Notes under the pieces: model-generated
Database searches by the model: none
What the model saw: only the letters and a program-made list of their open reading frames with translations
Told to the model about the DNA's origin: nothing
Part shown: positions 63,536-64,000 of the stretch, piece after piece
Numbering within the stretch: position 1 is the first letter of the stretch
Layout of the letters: each line of letters begins with the position of its first letter
Position numbers and translations under genes: made by a program
DNA from: Gottfriedia acidiceleris
Lineage (GTDB): Bacteria; Bacillota; Bacilli; Bacillales; Bacillaceae_G
DNA: 64,000 nt
Direction of reading: 5' to 3'
Assembly: GCF_002128425.1 (NCBI RefSeq)
Contig: NZ_NESS01000008.1
Coordinates: 117,063-181,062, forward strand

Positions 63536-63597
63536 CTTATTCAACTAAAGCATGCATTAGTTGAATAATGATCGACTGCTTTGGCGGTCTTTTTTAT
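63536..63597 (+). repeat. A-type repeat plus terminator hairpin, copy 12 (best preserved short form)
   Basis: TTATTCAACTAA, AGCATGCA, TTAGTTGAATAA: 12-base arms pair perfectly. The hairpin GACTGC/GCGGTC (63574-63589) and T6 follow. The next 310 bases to 63910 show no gene. Confidence 0.9.
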
Positions 63598-63910
63598 TTA
63601 ACAAAGAAAGAGATTTGAAAAAGAACGAGTTAGACACTATTTTAAAATTTACTTTACCAAATCTTTGCGTTTGAAAAAGCTTAGTGATAAAAATGTTTAG
63701 ATTTTAGAGCTAATAAATGGATTTACGAAAAATTTAATAATTACTCCACTCTTTTTTTAAGATATCTATCCTATTCTTAAAGCATAGGGAAATATTCAAA
63801 GATAATATTTCATGCTATAATTTTTTAAAAAGAAACTTGAGATTCAATTTTAAAGTAGGATAAAGGCTTAGATTATAAGTTTGAAAAAGAATTAGAAATT
63901 GAGGATTTAT

Positions 63911-64000
63911 ATGGGAAAATCAAAAAATAATCAAAATAAAATAACTGCTGGCTTGTTTGCCGTTTATTTATTTGCATTAATATGGATTATAGTCTTTAAA
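63911..64000 (+). CDS. Start of a membrane protein gene, possibly VanZ-like (partial)
   Basis: Thirty codons are present from ATG 63911 to the window edge: a polar start (GKSKNNQNK) and a membrane helix 'AGLFAVYLFALIWIIVFK'. The helix ending 'IWIIVFK' is typical of the first helix of VanZ-family proteins, but this is too short to be sure. GAGG lies 7-8 bases upstream. Confidence 0.4.
   Translation, partial: MGKSKNNQNKITAGLFAVYLFALIWIIVFK

Noticed and set aside
55116..63597. CRISPR array reading of the repeated palindromes
   Set aside because: Spacing ranges from about 250 to over 1000 bases, the intervals contain genes, and the repeats vary in sequence and length. No cas gene is seen.
54665..64000. 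True integron with integrase
   Set aside because: No tyrosine recombinase of IntI type is encoded in the window and copies do not all keep the attC end bases, so I report only the likeness, not an integron.

Overview
The window is AT-rich chromosomal DNA of an endospore-forming member of the Bacillaceae. The evidence is a complete gerA/gerB/gerC-type germinant receptor operon, an alpha/beta-type small acid-soluble spore protein with a sigma-G-like promoter, an AbrB-type regulator, a thermolysin-family neutral protease, strong AGGAGG-like ribosome binding sites and many TTG/GTG starts. A species cannot be named from the sequence alone; a Bacillus/Gottfriedia-like genome is my inference. No rRNA, tRNA, CRISPR array, complete insertion sequence or phage module was seen.

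Layout. 1-6.4 kb: tail of an NCS2 permease, then a LacI-type repressor divergent from an aldehyde dehydrogenase, a class III (GABA-type) aminotransferase and a GabP-like permease, which together look like a GABA or related omega-amino acid degradation unit. 6.5-9.5 kb: a shortened UvrC-like GIY-YIG protein, a small membrane protein, a DUF952 protein and a uracil-DNA-glycosylase-like protein. 9.7-13.4 kb: germinant receptor operon. 13.4-24.9 kb: MarR/MFS pair, YitT protein, FAD-dependent dehydrogenase, two dehydrogenase/decarboxylase genes, a second LacI regulator, a HAD phosphatase and the neutral protease. 25.2-29.2 kb: a patch of decayed genes and small orphans, including a lipoprotein that is only a Vpr-type protease propeptide, then an AraC-type regulator. 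29.3-39.4 kb: DinB and VOC proteins, urocanate degradation genes hutU-hutI with a transporter, ArsR/SRPBCC and MarR/DUF3147 pairs, YkvA-like and DUF3291 proteins, and the cystine transporter tcyP. 39.7-47.3 kb: secreted serine hydrolase, PaiB-like protein, cation efflux protein, a secreted metalloprotease broken by an in-frame stop, and an FtsZ paralogue with a repetitive tail. 47.9-54.5 kb: ECF sigma factor with DUF4179 anti-sigma, patatin phospholipase, SASP, a double-headed AbrB protein, a solitary (p)ppGpp-synthetase-like protein and an AlbA_2 protein.

54.6 kb to the end: the most unusual part. About a dozen short, functionally unrelated genes lie in a row on the + strand, each normally with its own ribosome binding site, and nearly every one is followed within 0-100 bases of its stop codon by a copy of one palindromic element (core CAACTAACGCATGC..TTAGTTG), often with an added hairpin and T-run, and in three cases by a second element (TTCAACTAAATGGCAG..TAGTTG). 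Two genes use bases of the repeat itself as their stop codon. The layout (one gene plus one 3' palindrome, head to tail, mixed functions, some genes decayed) resembles an integron gene-cassette array, but no integrase is visible. I treat this as the best candidate for an undescribed system in the window.
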